DNA of 64,000 bases from Sphingosinithalassobacter tenebrarum (lineage in GTDB: Bacteria; Pseudomonadota; Alphaproteobacteria; Sphingomonadales; Sphingomonadaceae). The notes beneath the pieces were generated by a model that was not told where the DNA came from, did not search any database, and saw nothing but the letters and a program-made list of their open reading frames with translations. Shown in pieces: positions 45,590 through 52,561 of the stretch (position 1 is its first letter; each line of letters opens with the position of its first letter). Made by a program: the position numbers and the translations under genes. The stretch covers positions 2,945,001-3,009,000 of the forward strand of contig NZ_CP049109.1 in assembly GCF_011057975.1 (NCBI RefSeq), written 5' to 3'.

Positions 45590-48292
45590 ATGGTCGAGAT
45601 CTTCACCACCGGCGGCGGCGAATACATCGTCAATGTCTTGAACGCCGTCGCCGCGTGGACCGGGGCCGGTGGCTACAAGAGCCTGATCCAGGTGGCATTG
45701 GTCATGGGGATGGCGCTTGCGGTCATTGTCGTCGCGTTCAACCAGGACTGGCGCGCCTGGCTCAACTGGTTCCTCGGCGCGACGCTCATCTACATGTGCC
45801 TGATGGTGCCGCGCATGGATGTGCAGGTCACCGACCGCGTCAATCCGAGCCTTGCACCGGCCACGGTCGCCAATGTCCCGCTGGGCCTAGCGCTCATGGC
45901 AAGCTTTACCAGCCAGGCGGGCGACTATCTAACCCGTTCCGCAGAGCTCGTCTTCGGCCTTCCCGACGATCTCAACTATTCGAAGAACGGCATGATTTAT
46001 GGCGCTCGTCTGCTTGAGGCGACACGCTCGCTGCGCATTGCCGATCCGGAATTTGCCGCCAATTTCGATGAGCATATCCGGCAATGCGTGTTTTACGACC
46101 TGCTCCTAGGCCGCTACTCGATGAAAGAGCTGTCAGAGAGCAACGATATCTGGGCGACGATTGCGCCCGGCAGTGCCGCGCGTGCACAGCGCTTCGTAAC
46201 CCGGCAGGCGGATGATAGCGTCACGGCCACGATCATCACCTGCCGCGAAGCATACACTGCGCTCTCCAGCCAATGGGCCGGGCTTATCGATGAGATGACG
46301 CAGGTCGCCGGGCGCCAGCTCTACCCCCGGGAGACCGAAGCGCTCGCGACGGCCAAGCTCATTGCCGACCTGCCGATTGCCTATCAGTACCTCACAGGAG
46401 TCTCGAAGGATGCAAGCAGCATCTTCCGCCAGGTTCTGACCATCAACGCCATGAACCAGGCGATGCATGGCTTCGCCGGAGCAAGCGGCGCATCGAGCGT
46501 CGATGTGTTCGCGCAGACCCGCGCCGATATCCAGACCGAACGGACCTATTCCTCGATCGCGCATAACGCGATGAAGTGGGTCCCGATCCTCAATGTCGTC
46601 CTGACGGTCGTATTCTACGCGCTCTTTCCGGTGCTCTTCCCGCTGTTCCTGATGCCCAAGACCGGACCGATCGCACTCAGAGGATACGTCACGGGCTTCT
46701 TCTATCTGGCAGCCTGGGGGCCGCTGTTCGTCATCCTGCACATGATCCTGATGCTCAAGGGCGCGAGCGATGTGGCGGCAGCGGGCGGCGCAACCGGTCT
46801 CAGCCTCGCGACCTTCTCCGGCATGACCGACGTCAACAACGATATCGGGATCCTGGCCGGTTATCTCGTTGCATCGATACCGTTCCTTGCAGGCGGCGTC
46901 GCCAGGGGCGCGCTCGCAATATCGGGCCAGGCAACGAGCTACCTCAATCCGAGCCAGAACGCGGCAGAAGAGGCGGCGCGCGAAGCGAGCACCGGCAATG
47001 TTTCGCTCGGCAATTCCAGCCTTGAGAACTCGAACGTGTTTTCGCGCCAGTTTGCGCAAGCCAGCCTCGCGCCCAACATTGGCTACGGCGCCGCGCAGAC
47101 GCGAGCCACGGGCGAAAACGGCACCCAGACCACCGGCTTCGCTCAAGCCGAATTCGCCACCGTGCCGACCTCGAGCTATCCGTTTACCCCGACACTCGGG
47201 CAGGACTTCTCGAGCCGGCTTGCGACCATGGCTAGCCAGAGCCGCGGCCAGAGCGAGACATTCTCGAACCTTGCCCAGCAATCAACGAGTTCGGCTGTCA
47301 CCCGCTTCAGCGAGTTGCGCGATGCCTACACCCGCTCGCGCTCGAACGAGAGCGTCAGTGGCACGTCAACGAGCGACAGCATCGGCAGCGCCTTCAGCGA
47401 AGTCGACAACGCCTCGAAGACACTCCAGCAGCAATTCGGGCTTTCGCGCCGCGCGGCCGATGACATCACCGTATCCTGGTTCTTGAACGGGGATGGCGCT
47501 CTAGGACTGAAGGGAGAAAAAGGCGCTGGCTCGGCGAGCATAGGTGTTAAGGGAGGACGCAACCAGAGCTGGACCGATAGCGATATCGGGATCGCTTCAG
47601 AAGACCGCTCGCGCATCATGGGAGCGCTGCGCCAGATCTCGGACAGCCGTAGCTGGTCGAGCACGCGCGAGGGCTTCTTGCGTGAGACAAGCTCAAGCTC
47701 CGAAGCGCTGGTGTCCAGCAGCTCGGCGGGGATCTCGACTTCGATCACCGAAGCGCAGAGCTACACACGCGAAGCGCGCCGCGCCGAAGAGATCGCCAGC
47801 CGGCTCGAGAACCAGGCAAGCTGGTACGAAAGTGCCAATGCCGCAGGCACTCTCAACCTCAGCCAGGCCTATCGCGAATGGGGCATGGCGGAGATCGAGG
47901 CTAACCGGGACTACTACGGCCCGGTCCGCTTTGACGACATCGACTTCCAGATGAGCGCGCGGGGCCAGCAGCTCCAGGCACGGTTCGTCGAAGGCTATGC
48001 GGACCGGCTCAACGACGAGATCTCGGGCGACCTGGTTTTGCCGGCCTCTGCGTCCATCGCTCGGCCCTCAGTGAGCAGCGCCGAGAGCGTCCGGGGATCA
48101 GTGCGGCTTAGCGGTGTGCCGGGAAGCCTGAACGCCCCGTCCAGCGAACGTGAAGACATCGCCCGCGATGTCGATCGGGTGCAGCAACAGGGAGATCGAC
48201 GGATCGGGACCGTGAAAGGCTACCTCGATGGCAAGACCCGCGATGCGAAGGGAGCCTCTGCCGAAGCGGCGGACGATGTGAAGGAATGGTAG
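45590..48292 (+). CDS. traG: Mating-pair stabilisation/entry exclusion protein TraG
   Basis: 900 aa (938 in F). The N-terminal TraG_N domain, MVEIFTTGGGEYIVNVLNAVAAW, is followed by several membrane helices up to about residue 460. A long Ser/Gln/Asn-rich periplasmic C-terminus (about 470-900) carries many SSS-type stretches and low similarity to F. F TraG acts in pilus assembly, mating-pair stability and entry exclusion. Last gene of the plus-strand tra operon; a convergent small gene starts 4 nt beyond. Exclusion specificity usually resides in the divergent C-terminus. Confidence 0.92.
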   Translation: MVEIFTTGGGEYIVNVLNAVAAWTGAGGYKSLIQVALVMGMALAVIVVAFNQDWRAWLNWFLGATLIYMCLMVPRMDVQVTDRVNPSLAPATVANVPLGLALMASFTSQAGDYLTRSAELVFGLPDDLNYSKNGMIYGARLLEATRSLRIADPEFAANFDEHIRQCVFYDLLLGRYSMKELSESNDIWATIAPGSAARAQRFVTRQADDSVTATIITCREAYTALSSQWAGLIDEMTQVAGRQLYPRETEALATAKLIADLPIAYQYLTGVSKDASSIFRQVLTINAMNQAMHGFAGASGASSVDVFAQTRADIQTERTYSSIAHNAMKWVPILNVVLTVVFYALFPVLFPLFLMPKTGPIALRGYVTGFFYLAAWGPLFVILHMILMLKGASDVAAAGGATGLSLATFSGMTDVNNDIGILAGYLVASIPFLAGGVARGALAISGQATSYLNPSQNAAEEAAREASTGNVSLGNSSLENSNVFSRQFAQASLAPNIGYGAAQTRATGENGTQTTGFAQAEFATVPTSSYPFTPTLGQDFSSRLATMASQSRGQSETFSNLAQQSTSSAVTRFSELRDAYTRSRSNESVSGTSTSDSIGSAFSEVDNASKTLQQQFGLSRRAADDITVSWFLNGDGALGLKGEKGAGSASIGVKGGRNQSWTDSDIGIASEDRSRIMGALRQISDSRSWSSTREGFLRETSSSSEALVSSSSAGISTSITEAQSYTREARRAEEIASRLENQASWYESANAAGTLNLSQAYREWGMAEIEANRDYYGPVRFDDIDFQMSARGQQLQARFVEGYADRLNDEISGDLVLPASASIARPSVSSAESVRGSVRLSGVPGSLNAPSSEREDIARDVDRVQQQGDRRIGTVKGYLDGKTRDAKGASAEAADDVKEW

Positions 48293-48296
48293 GATG

Positions 48297-48506
48297 CTAA
48301 AGGATGACGTCGTGCACAATTACGAACACGACAAAAGCTGCCAATGCAGCAAAAATCACAATCAACTTGAGCCGTCCCCAAGGGTCAGCCCAAGTCTTTT
48401 TCCAGGTGTAGGAAGTGAGACGATTCTCGGCGATGGCCCGGTCGACTTCACGAAGACCTTCCCAGTCCTGCTTGCCACCAGTGGGATTCTTGTCTGGATC
48501 GCTCAT
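48297..48506 (-). CDS. Small single-pass membrane protein convergent with traG
   Basis: 69 aa: a polar N-terminal half (KQDWEGLREVDRAIAENRLTS) followed by one membrane helix at the C-terminus (LIVIFAALAAFVVFVIV). A strong ribosome-binding site (AAGGAG, 8 nt before the ATG at 48504-48506) supports expression. I do not recognise the family. Small inner-membrane proteins next to traG can act in entry exclusion (like TraS), but there is no sequence evidence for that here. Confidence 0.7.
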   Translation of the reverse strand: MSDPDKNPTGGKQDWEGLREVDRAIAENRLTSYTWKKTWADPWGRLKLIVIFAALAAFVVFVIVHDVIL

Positions 48507-48631
48507 GGCTCATTCTCCTTCGGGGGTAAATCGGCCCTCTCCCCTCTAAATCATCTCAACGCATCGCTGAGAAAATAGCCAAGAAGCATCTCGAAAGCGA
48601 GAACGCTGTCTTGGCCTGCAGACCCGAAAAT

Positions 48632-48940
48632 TCATTGCGTCGAAGATCGATCAGCTAAGCCAGGCCGGCGAGCTCGACGGGGCAAAACTCTGGCAGGATG
48701 TTGCAGGTCGCTATTATCAGCTTGGCGAGCGCACTCACCCTCACTCTTGATGCAGTCGGGATCGGTACTCTCAACCGACTGTAGATACGCTTCCAGCCGC
48801 TCGAGGGTTCTGCGGCGCGGCTTACGCCCTTGCCTGAGGTCGAGTACGAATCGAGGATCACCGACTGCCCGCCTACCGAAGCGTGTCGCCGAAATATGAC
48901 GATCTTTCAGATACTTTTCGATCCGTTCCAGCAAGGTCAT
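48632..48940 (-). CDS. Small HTH-type regulator divergent from the S24 repressor
   Basis: 102 aa. The first ~57 residues (MTLLERIEKYLKDRHISATRFGRRAVGDPRF..., then a segment ending RRTLERLEAYLQSV) match a small conserved alphaproteobacterial family that reads like a minimal DNA-binding helix set. The remainder is arginine-rich and may be out-of-family read-through after a lost stop. The start has AAGGG close by. It shares a 110-nt divergent promoter region, with three phased GTTC repeats, with the S24 gene, so the pair may form a small switch. Confidence 0.65.
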   Translation of the reverse strand: MTLLERIEKYLKDRHISATRFGRRAVGDPRFVLDLRQGRKPRRRTLERLEAYLQSVESTDPDCIKSEGECARQADNSDLQHPARVLPRRARRPGLADRSSTQ

Positions 48941-48972
48941 GACCCTTTCGCTCCGACTCGCAAATCCCTTGT

Positions 48973-48998
48973 GTTCTTGTTATGTTCTTAGTAGGTTC
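48973..48998. promoter_or_regulatory. Three phased GTTC repeats (LexA-type box, tandem)
   Basis: GTTC occurs at 48973-48976, 48984-48987 and 48995-48998, each pair separated by exactly 7 nt. GTTC-N7-GTTC is the LexA operator of Alphaproteobacteria, so two overlapping boxes lie in the divergent promoter between the small HTH gene and the S24 gene. Confidence 0.75.
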
Positions 48999-49011
48999 AT
49001 ATCGGCGAGTC

Positions 49012-49025
49012 TAGGAAAATTCCTA
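49012..49025. promoter_or_regulatory. Palindrome TAGGAA-AA-TTCCTA, candidate repressor operator
   Basis: Six-base arms around AA, ending 25 nt before the S24 start. Its right arm extends to TTCCTACGA (49020-49028), which recurs inverted at 30419-30427 before the tra operon. It may be the binding site of the S24 repressor. Confidence 0.45.
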
Positions 49026-49050
49026 CGATTGAGATTCGAAGGACAGACAG

Positions 49051-49686
49051 ATGGAACACGTCAGGGAAGAACTCGACCGGTTGATCCTCAAGGGTGGATA
49101 TGGCTACGCTTCGATATCGCGGCTGCTCGGCCGCAACCCCGCTTATGTACAACAATTCATCAAGCGCGGCTCTCCGAGAAAGCTCGATGACGAAGACCGA
49201 AAGACACTCGCCTGCTTCTTCGGCGTAGATGAGCAAGTGCTCGGCGGTCCCGCCAACCCGGTCAATGATGGCATGGTAGAGATACCGGTTCTCGATGTCG
49301 AAGCATCTGCCGGCTTTGGCGCGGTCGCGTCTAGTGAGACCGCACACACACGGTTCGGGTTCGATGAGCGGTGGCTGCGGCACCTGACCTCGGCCAAGAG
49401 CGCCAGCCTGTCGATCGTCGGCGTAAAGGGTGACTCGATGGAACCCACGCTCAGCGATGGTGACGAGGTCCTGGTCGACGCGTCAGACCATGGCTCACGA
49501 TTGCGCGATGGAATCTACGTCCTGCGGGCTGATGATGCGTTGGTCGTGAAGCGTATCGCCATCAAGCCGGGTGGCCGCCAGATTACCATTGCCAGCGATA
49601 ATCCTGCTTACCCGACCTGGCACGACATGGATCGGTCGGAGGTTCACGTGGTGGGCCGGGTTATCTGGTTTGGCCGAGCCTTGTAG
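49051..49686 (+). CDS. S24-family LexA/CI-like self-cleaving repressor
   Basis: 211 aa. The N-terminal HTH (about residues 18-45, ASISRLLGRNPAYVQQFIKRG) is followed by a linker with an Ala87-Gly88 bond (EASAGFGA) that fits the autocleavage site. The C-terminal S24 peptidase has Ser129 in GDSMEPT and Lys167 in LVVKRIA. RecA-stimulated self-cleavage is known for the family and would relieve repression during DNA damage. AAGGACAG precedes the start. Position beside phased GTTC repeats and in the cargo of a conjugative element suggests it is the SOS-responsive regulator of the element. Confidence 0.9.
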   Translation: MEHVREELDRLILKGGYGYASISRLLGRNPAYVQQFIKRGSPRKLDDEDRKTLACFFGVDEQVLGGPANPVNDGMVEIPVLDVEASAGFGAVASSETAHTRFGFDERWLRHLTSAKSASLSIVGVKGDSMEPTLSDGDEVLVDASDHGSRLRDGIYVLRADDALVVKRIAIKPGGRQITIASDNPAYPTWHDMDRSEVHVVGRVIWFGRAL

Positions 49687-49778
49687 CGGCAGGACTTGGG
49701 CCGCAAGCGGTTAATCCGGTTTCGAGAAAACTGACGCGATAGCGGTCATCGGTCAGAGAACTTTCCCCTTCAGCAATT

Positions 49779-50687
49779 CTAACCAAGCCAAGAAGATCCA
49801 GGTGGTCGGCTTGTCATACGGTCAAAACTGTCCTCCTCGGTGTCGCTTCCATGCCCGCTCCAGGATGGAGCAGGGCCGAGATGCAACAGTGTGTAGATCG
49901 TGTCATAGCGCTCCGAAACAAAAGTCTCTTCGATGCACGGCTCGTTTAGCCATCCAAGAGCATCATGCTCAGCTTTACCCTTGCCGTTTTCCAACAGATG
50001 CGGTTGAGCGGCCAATGACCTACTTGGCACCTCGACTGGCGGCATGTTCGCGGTCTTAATGTAGGCTCCGGTGCGCAGCGCCTTTGGGCTTGAACGCGCC
50101 CACAAGATGTAACCATCTCGTGACATCACGAGCAGGGTCCGACGCTCACTGAACTGCAACCAACGCAAGGTCGCTGCCGAAAGCGAGACCCCATAACGAT
50201 CTGCGCATGCGCCGAGGTCTTCAAAGGCAGGCTTGCTCTTCGGTGGAAGCTGCCTTGCGAAGTCGTCACGGGGCATTAGCAAGCTTGCTGCAAATTCGTT
50301 CGCTTCGTGCTCGATCTGGCCATAGGTGCTATCCCATTTCGCCATATCCTCTGCGCTGCATTGCAGGCCATCGGGAAACTGGTGCCTATGGACGAGATAA
50401 TGGCCAAACTCGTGGGCGAGGGTGAAGTTGATTCGACCCGGGGACTTGATCTCCGAATTGTAGATGATGCCCCAGCCCTTCTTGCCTGCCGGGGCCTTGT
50501 AGAGCCCGCCTTCAAAACGATCGAGGCTGGCACCCTTGATAAGCGTGACCGGGTCATTCGGGAAAACCTGATGCGAATAGTCCTTCGCTAGAGACTTCAC
50601 ATCTACAGGAAAGCGATCGCCACCGTCACGAGCATTGAGAAGCAGGGTCAGGTCGATGGCCCAGCGTTGCGGCGACTTACCGTCCAT
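49779..50687 (-). CDS. ImmA/IrrE-family zinc metallopeptidase
   Basis: 302 aa. The zinc motif HEFGH (His92, Glu93, His96, in FTLAHEFGHYLVH) is followed by the downstream ligand segment IEHEANEFAASLLMP (125-139). The C-terminal ~130 residues form an extra domain of unknown role, possibly a sensor. ImmA/IrrE peptidases cut cognate repressors (as in ICEBs1 and Deinococcus). Its gene overlaps the XRE gene in a TAATG, so the XRE protein is the expected partner and substrate. The pair diverges from the DUF2188/MBL operon and is its most likely regulator. Confidence 0.9.
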   Translation of the reverse strand: MDGKSPQRWAIDLTLLLNARDGGDRFPVDVKSLAKDYSHQVFPNDPVTLIKGASLDRFEGGLYKAPAGKKGWGIIYNSEIKSPGRINFTLAHEFGHYLVHRHQFPDGLQCSAEDMAKWDSTYGQIEHEANEFAASLLMPRDDFARQLPPKSKPAFEDLGACADRYGVSLSAATLRWLQFSERRTLLVMSRDGYILWARSSPKALRTGAYIKTANMPPVEVPSRSLAAQPHLLENGKGKAEHDALGWLNEPCIEETFVSERYDTIYTLLHLGPAPSWSGHGSDTEEDSFDRMTSRPPGSSWLG

Positions 50688-51010
50688 TATTCGCTATCGT
50701 CCCACATGTCAGCGATCTTGCGGATTTTTTCGCGCGTCTCAGCGGGCATATTTCTGTATTTTCTATAGAATTGCGCATCGACTGCATCAGCTTCAGTAAC
50801 CTTGTTTTCGTCGTCGAGCAGATATTCGATTGTCACTCCCAGCTGTTCGGCAATCTTCGACAGCTTTTCGGCTGATGGTCGCGGTGGATTTTTGTTCTCC
50901 AGTTCCCATATATAGCTCTTGCTCGAGCCGGTTAGCTCCGCGAGCTTGTCAAGCGTCAGCTTCTTCTCTTTCCGCAGGTCGCGAATCTTATCGCCCAAGA
51001 TGTTGACCAC
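50687..51010 (-). CDS. XRE-family repressor paired with ImmA/IrrE peptidase
   Basis: 107 aa. A clear Cro/CI-type HTH spans about residues 5-65 (IRDLRKEKKLTLDKLAELTGSSKSYIWELENK), and a charged helical tail follows. The start is the GTG at 51008-51010, decided by an excellent GAGGAGGG ribosome-binding site 6 nt upstream. It probably represses its own promoter and that of the divergent defence-like operon; two direct repeats in the shared intergenic region (51033 and 51091) are candidate operators. Coupled by one-base overlap to the peptidase gene. Confidence 0.9.
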   Translation of the reverse strand: MVNILGDKIRDLRKEKKLTLDKLAELTGSSKSYIWELENKNPPRPSAEKLSKIAEQLGVTIEYLLDDENKVTEADAVDAQFYRKYRNMPAETREKIRKIADMWDDSE

Positions 51011-51032
51011 AAGCGGCCCTCCTCAAAAAATT

Positions 51033-51103
51033 CGGTGTAGGCGCACATTAACTTCTTGACTTCCGATTTTCAAGCGATAGATATGATTTCCGGAGTAGGC
51101 GTA
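51033..51103. repeat. Two direct repeats, candidate XRE operators
   Basis: CGGTGTAGGCGCA (51033-51045) and CGGAGTAGGCGTA (51091-51103) match at 11 of 13 positions, 58 nt apart. They lie in the 135-nt divergent region between the XRE gene and the frameshifted DUF2188 gene. A TTGACT at 51056-51061 could be a -35 element for the plus-strand operon; the -10 is unclear. Confidence 0.5.
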
Positions 51104-51145
51104 TTTTCTTTGCGCCGAAGATGTTAAATCGCGAGGGATCCGTCA

Positions 51146-51384
51146 ATGAGCAAAGGTCCGAAGAGCCACCACGTGGTCCCAATCCGAGCGGGGGATGGGA
51201 TGTAAAGAGGGGTGGCGCCAGCCGCGCCAGCACGCACCATGACACGAAACGCGAAGCGATTGACCGCGGCCGTGACATTAGCCGCAATCAGAACTCCGAA
51301 TTTCGCATCCACAACCGGGATGGTAAGATTGCCCGTAGCGATAGCCACGGCAATGACCCCTGCCCACCGAAAGACAGGAAATAG
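51146..51384 (+). pseudogene. DUF2188 family gene interrupted by a 1-nt frameshift
   Basis: The ATG at 51146, with GAGGGA 7 nt upstream, opens MSKGPKSHHVVP, the usual beginning of DUF2188 proteins, but the frame then stops at a TAA 20 codons in. Switching frame at the CCC of 51178-51180 restores the rest of the family: NPSGGWDVKRGGASRAS, HDTKREAIDRGRD, and the end SDSHGNDPCPPKDRK, stopping at 51384. One missing C in a C-run explains everything. The cause may be genuine decay or a sequencing error. DUF2188 proteins are small (about 75-80 aa) and of unknown role. It sits directly in front of the MBL-E2-E1-JAB operon. Confidence 0.75.
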
Positions 51385-51445
51385 CGACTGGAATAAAGCG
51401 CGAGGATGAAATCTGGTCGCTTGACCGGGTCATGGAGAAGGTTGA

Positions 51446-52561
51446 ATGCCCAAAGTTACTTTCTTTCCAATCGGAAATGCCGATACCTGCCTCATCGAAC
51501 TCGATAACGACCGTCGTACGCTCTTCGATTTCGCGGACATGCGCAATCCTGACGATAAAGACGACAAGCGCTGTGATCTTGAGGGAGAGATACGCGCCCG
51601 GCTCGATGGCGGCAACGAGATCGATGTGGTGGCTTTCACGCACCTCGACACGGATCACTGCAAACGCGCTAGCGAGGTCTTTTGGTTGAACCACGCGGAA
51701 AAGTACCAAGATGATGACCGTATCAAGATAAAGACGATGTGGGTCCCGGCAACGGCAATCCTTGAGGAGGGGGTCAAGGGCCAAGCACGAACGCTGCGCT
51801 CCGAGGCGCGGCACCGCTTCATCGAGGGCGAAGGCATACGAGTCTTTGGTCGTCCAGATGCGCTCAACGACTTCCTCAAGGAGCGTGGTATTGACCCCGC
51901 TAAGCGGCGTAACCTTATCAGCGACGCAGGCACTCTTGCCCCGGAGTTCAATCTTGCGGCTGACGGCATCGAATTCTTCGTACTGTCACCCTTCGCCGAG
52001 CATTGCGAGGATGACACCTACAAGCGCAACGACACCGCGATCTTTATGCAAGCGACCTTCGACGTCGACGAGCGCTTGACCCGGCTCCTGCTTTCGGCGG
52101 ATGTTGGGCACGAGGTCATCGACGACATCATCCGGATCACGCGCAAGAAGAAGAATGACGATCGGCTGATCTGGGACATCAACAACGTCCCGCACCACAC
52201 TAGTTACCTTTCGCTCGCTGCAGAGAAGGGCAAAGACGAAACTGAACCGGGCGAGCGTATCGCATGGCTCTATGAGGATCAGGGCACCAAAGGTGCGCTG
52301 CTGGTTTCGACTAGCTGCCCCATCCCTGGGAATGACGACAGCGATCAGCCTCCACATCGCCAAGCAGCGAACTACTACAAGCGGGTCGCCAAGGGGCACG
52401 ACGGCGAATTTCTCGTCACCATGGATCATCCAAGCAGCACGAAGCCAAAGCCTCTCGAAATCGAGATCGGAAAGAAGGGCTTCAGCGTGACGAAGAGCGC
52501 GGGAGGTTCTGCCGCGCTGCTGACCGGTGCTGCGCCGCGGGCGGGCCGTGGCGGGCGCTGA
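51446..52561 (+). CDS. Metallo-beta-lactamase-fold protein 1 of the E2-E1-JAB operon
   Basis: 371 aa. The MBL fold starts at once (MPKVTFFPIGNADTCLIELD) and carries the metal motif THLDTDH (His66, Asp68, Asp70, His71), the HxDxDH variant common in ComEC-type hydrolases. Further ligand candidates are Asp in LLLSADVGHE and His in NVPHHTSY. The substrate is unknown; nucleic acid, nucleotide or phosphodiester hydrolysis would fit the fold. The C-terminus ends AGRGG-R, a diglycine one residue from the end. GGAGAAGG lies just upstream of the ATG. It overlaps the E2-E1-JAB gene by 14-35 nt, so the two are tightly coupled. Confidence 0.85.
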   Translation: MPKVTFFPIGNADTCLIELDNDRRTLFDFADMRNPDDKDDKRCDLEGEIRARLDGGNEIDVVAFTHLDTDHCKRASEVFWLNHAEKYQDDDRIKIKTMWVPATAILEEGVKGQARTLRSEARHRFIEGEGIRVFGRPDALNDFLKERGIDPAKRRNLISDAGTLAPEFNLAADGIEFFVLSPFAEHCEDDTYKRNDTAIFMQATFDVDERLTRLLLSADVGHEVIDDIIRITRKKKNDDRLIWDINNVPHHTSYLSLAAEKGKDETEPGERIAWLYEDQGTKGALLVSTSCPIPGNDDSDQPPHRQAANYYKRVAKGHDGEFLVTMDHPSSTKPKPLEIEIGKKGFSVTKSAGGSAALLTGAAPRAGRGGR

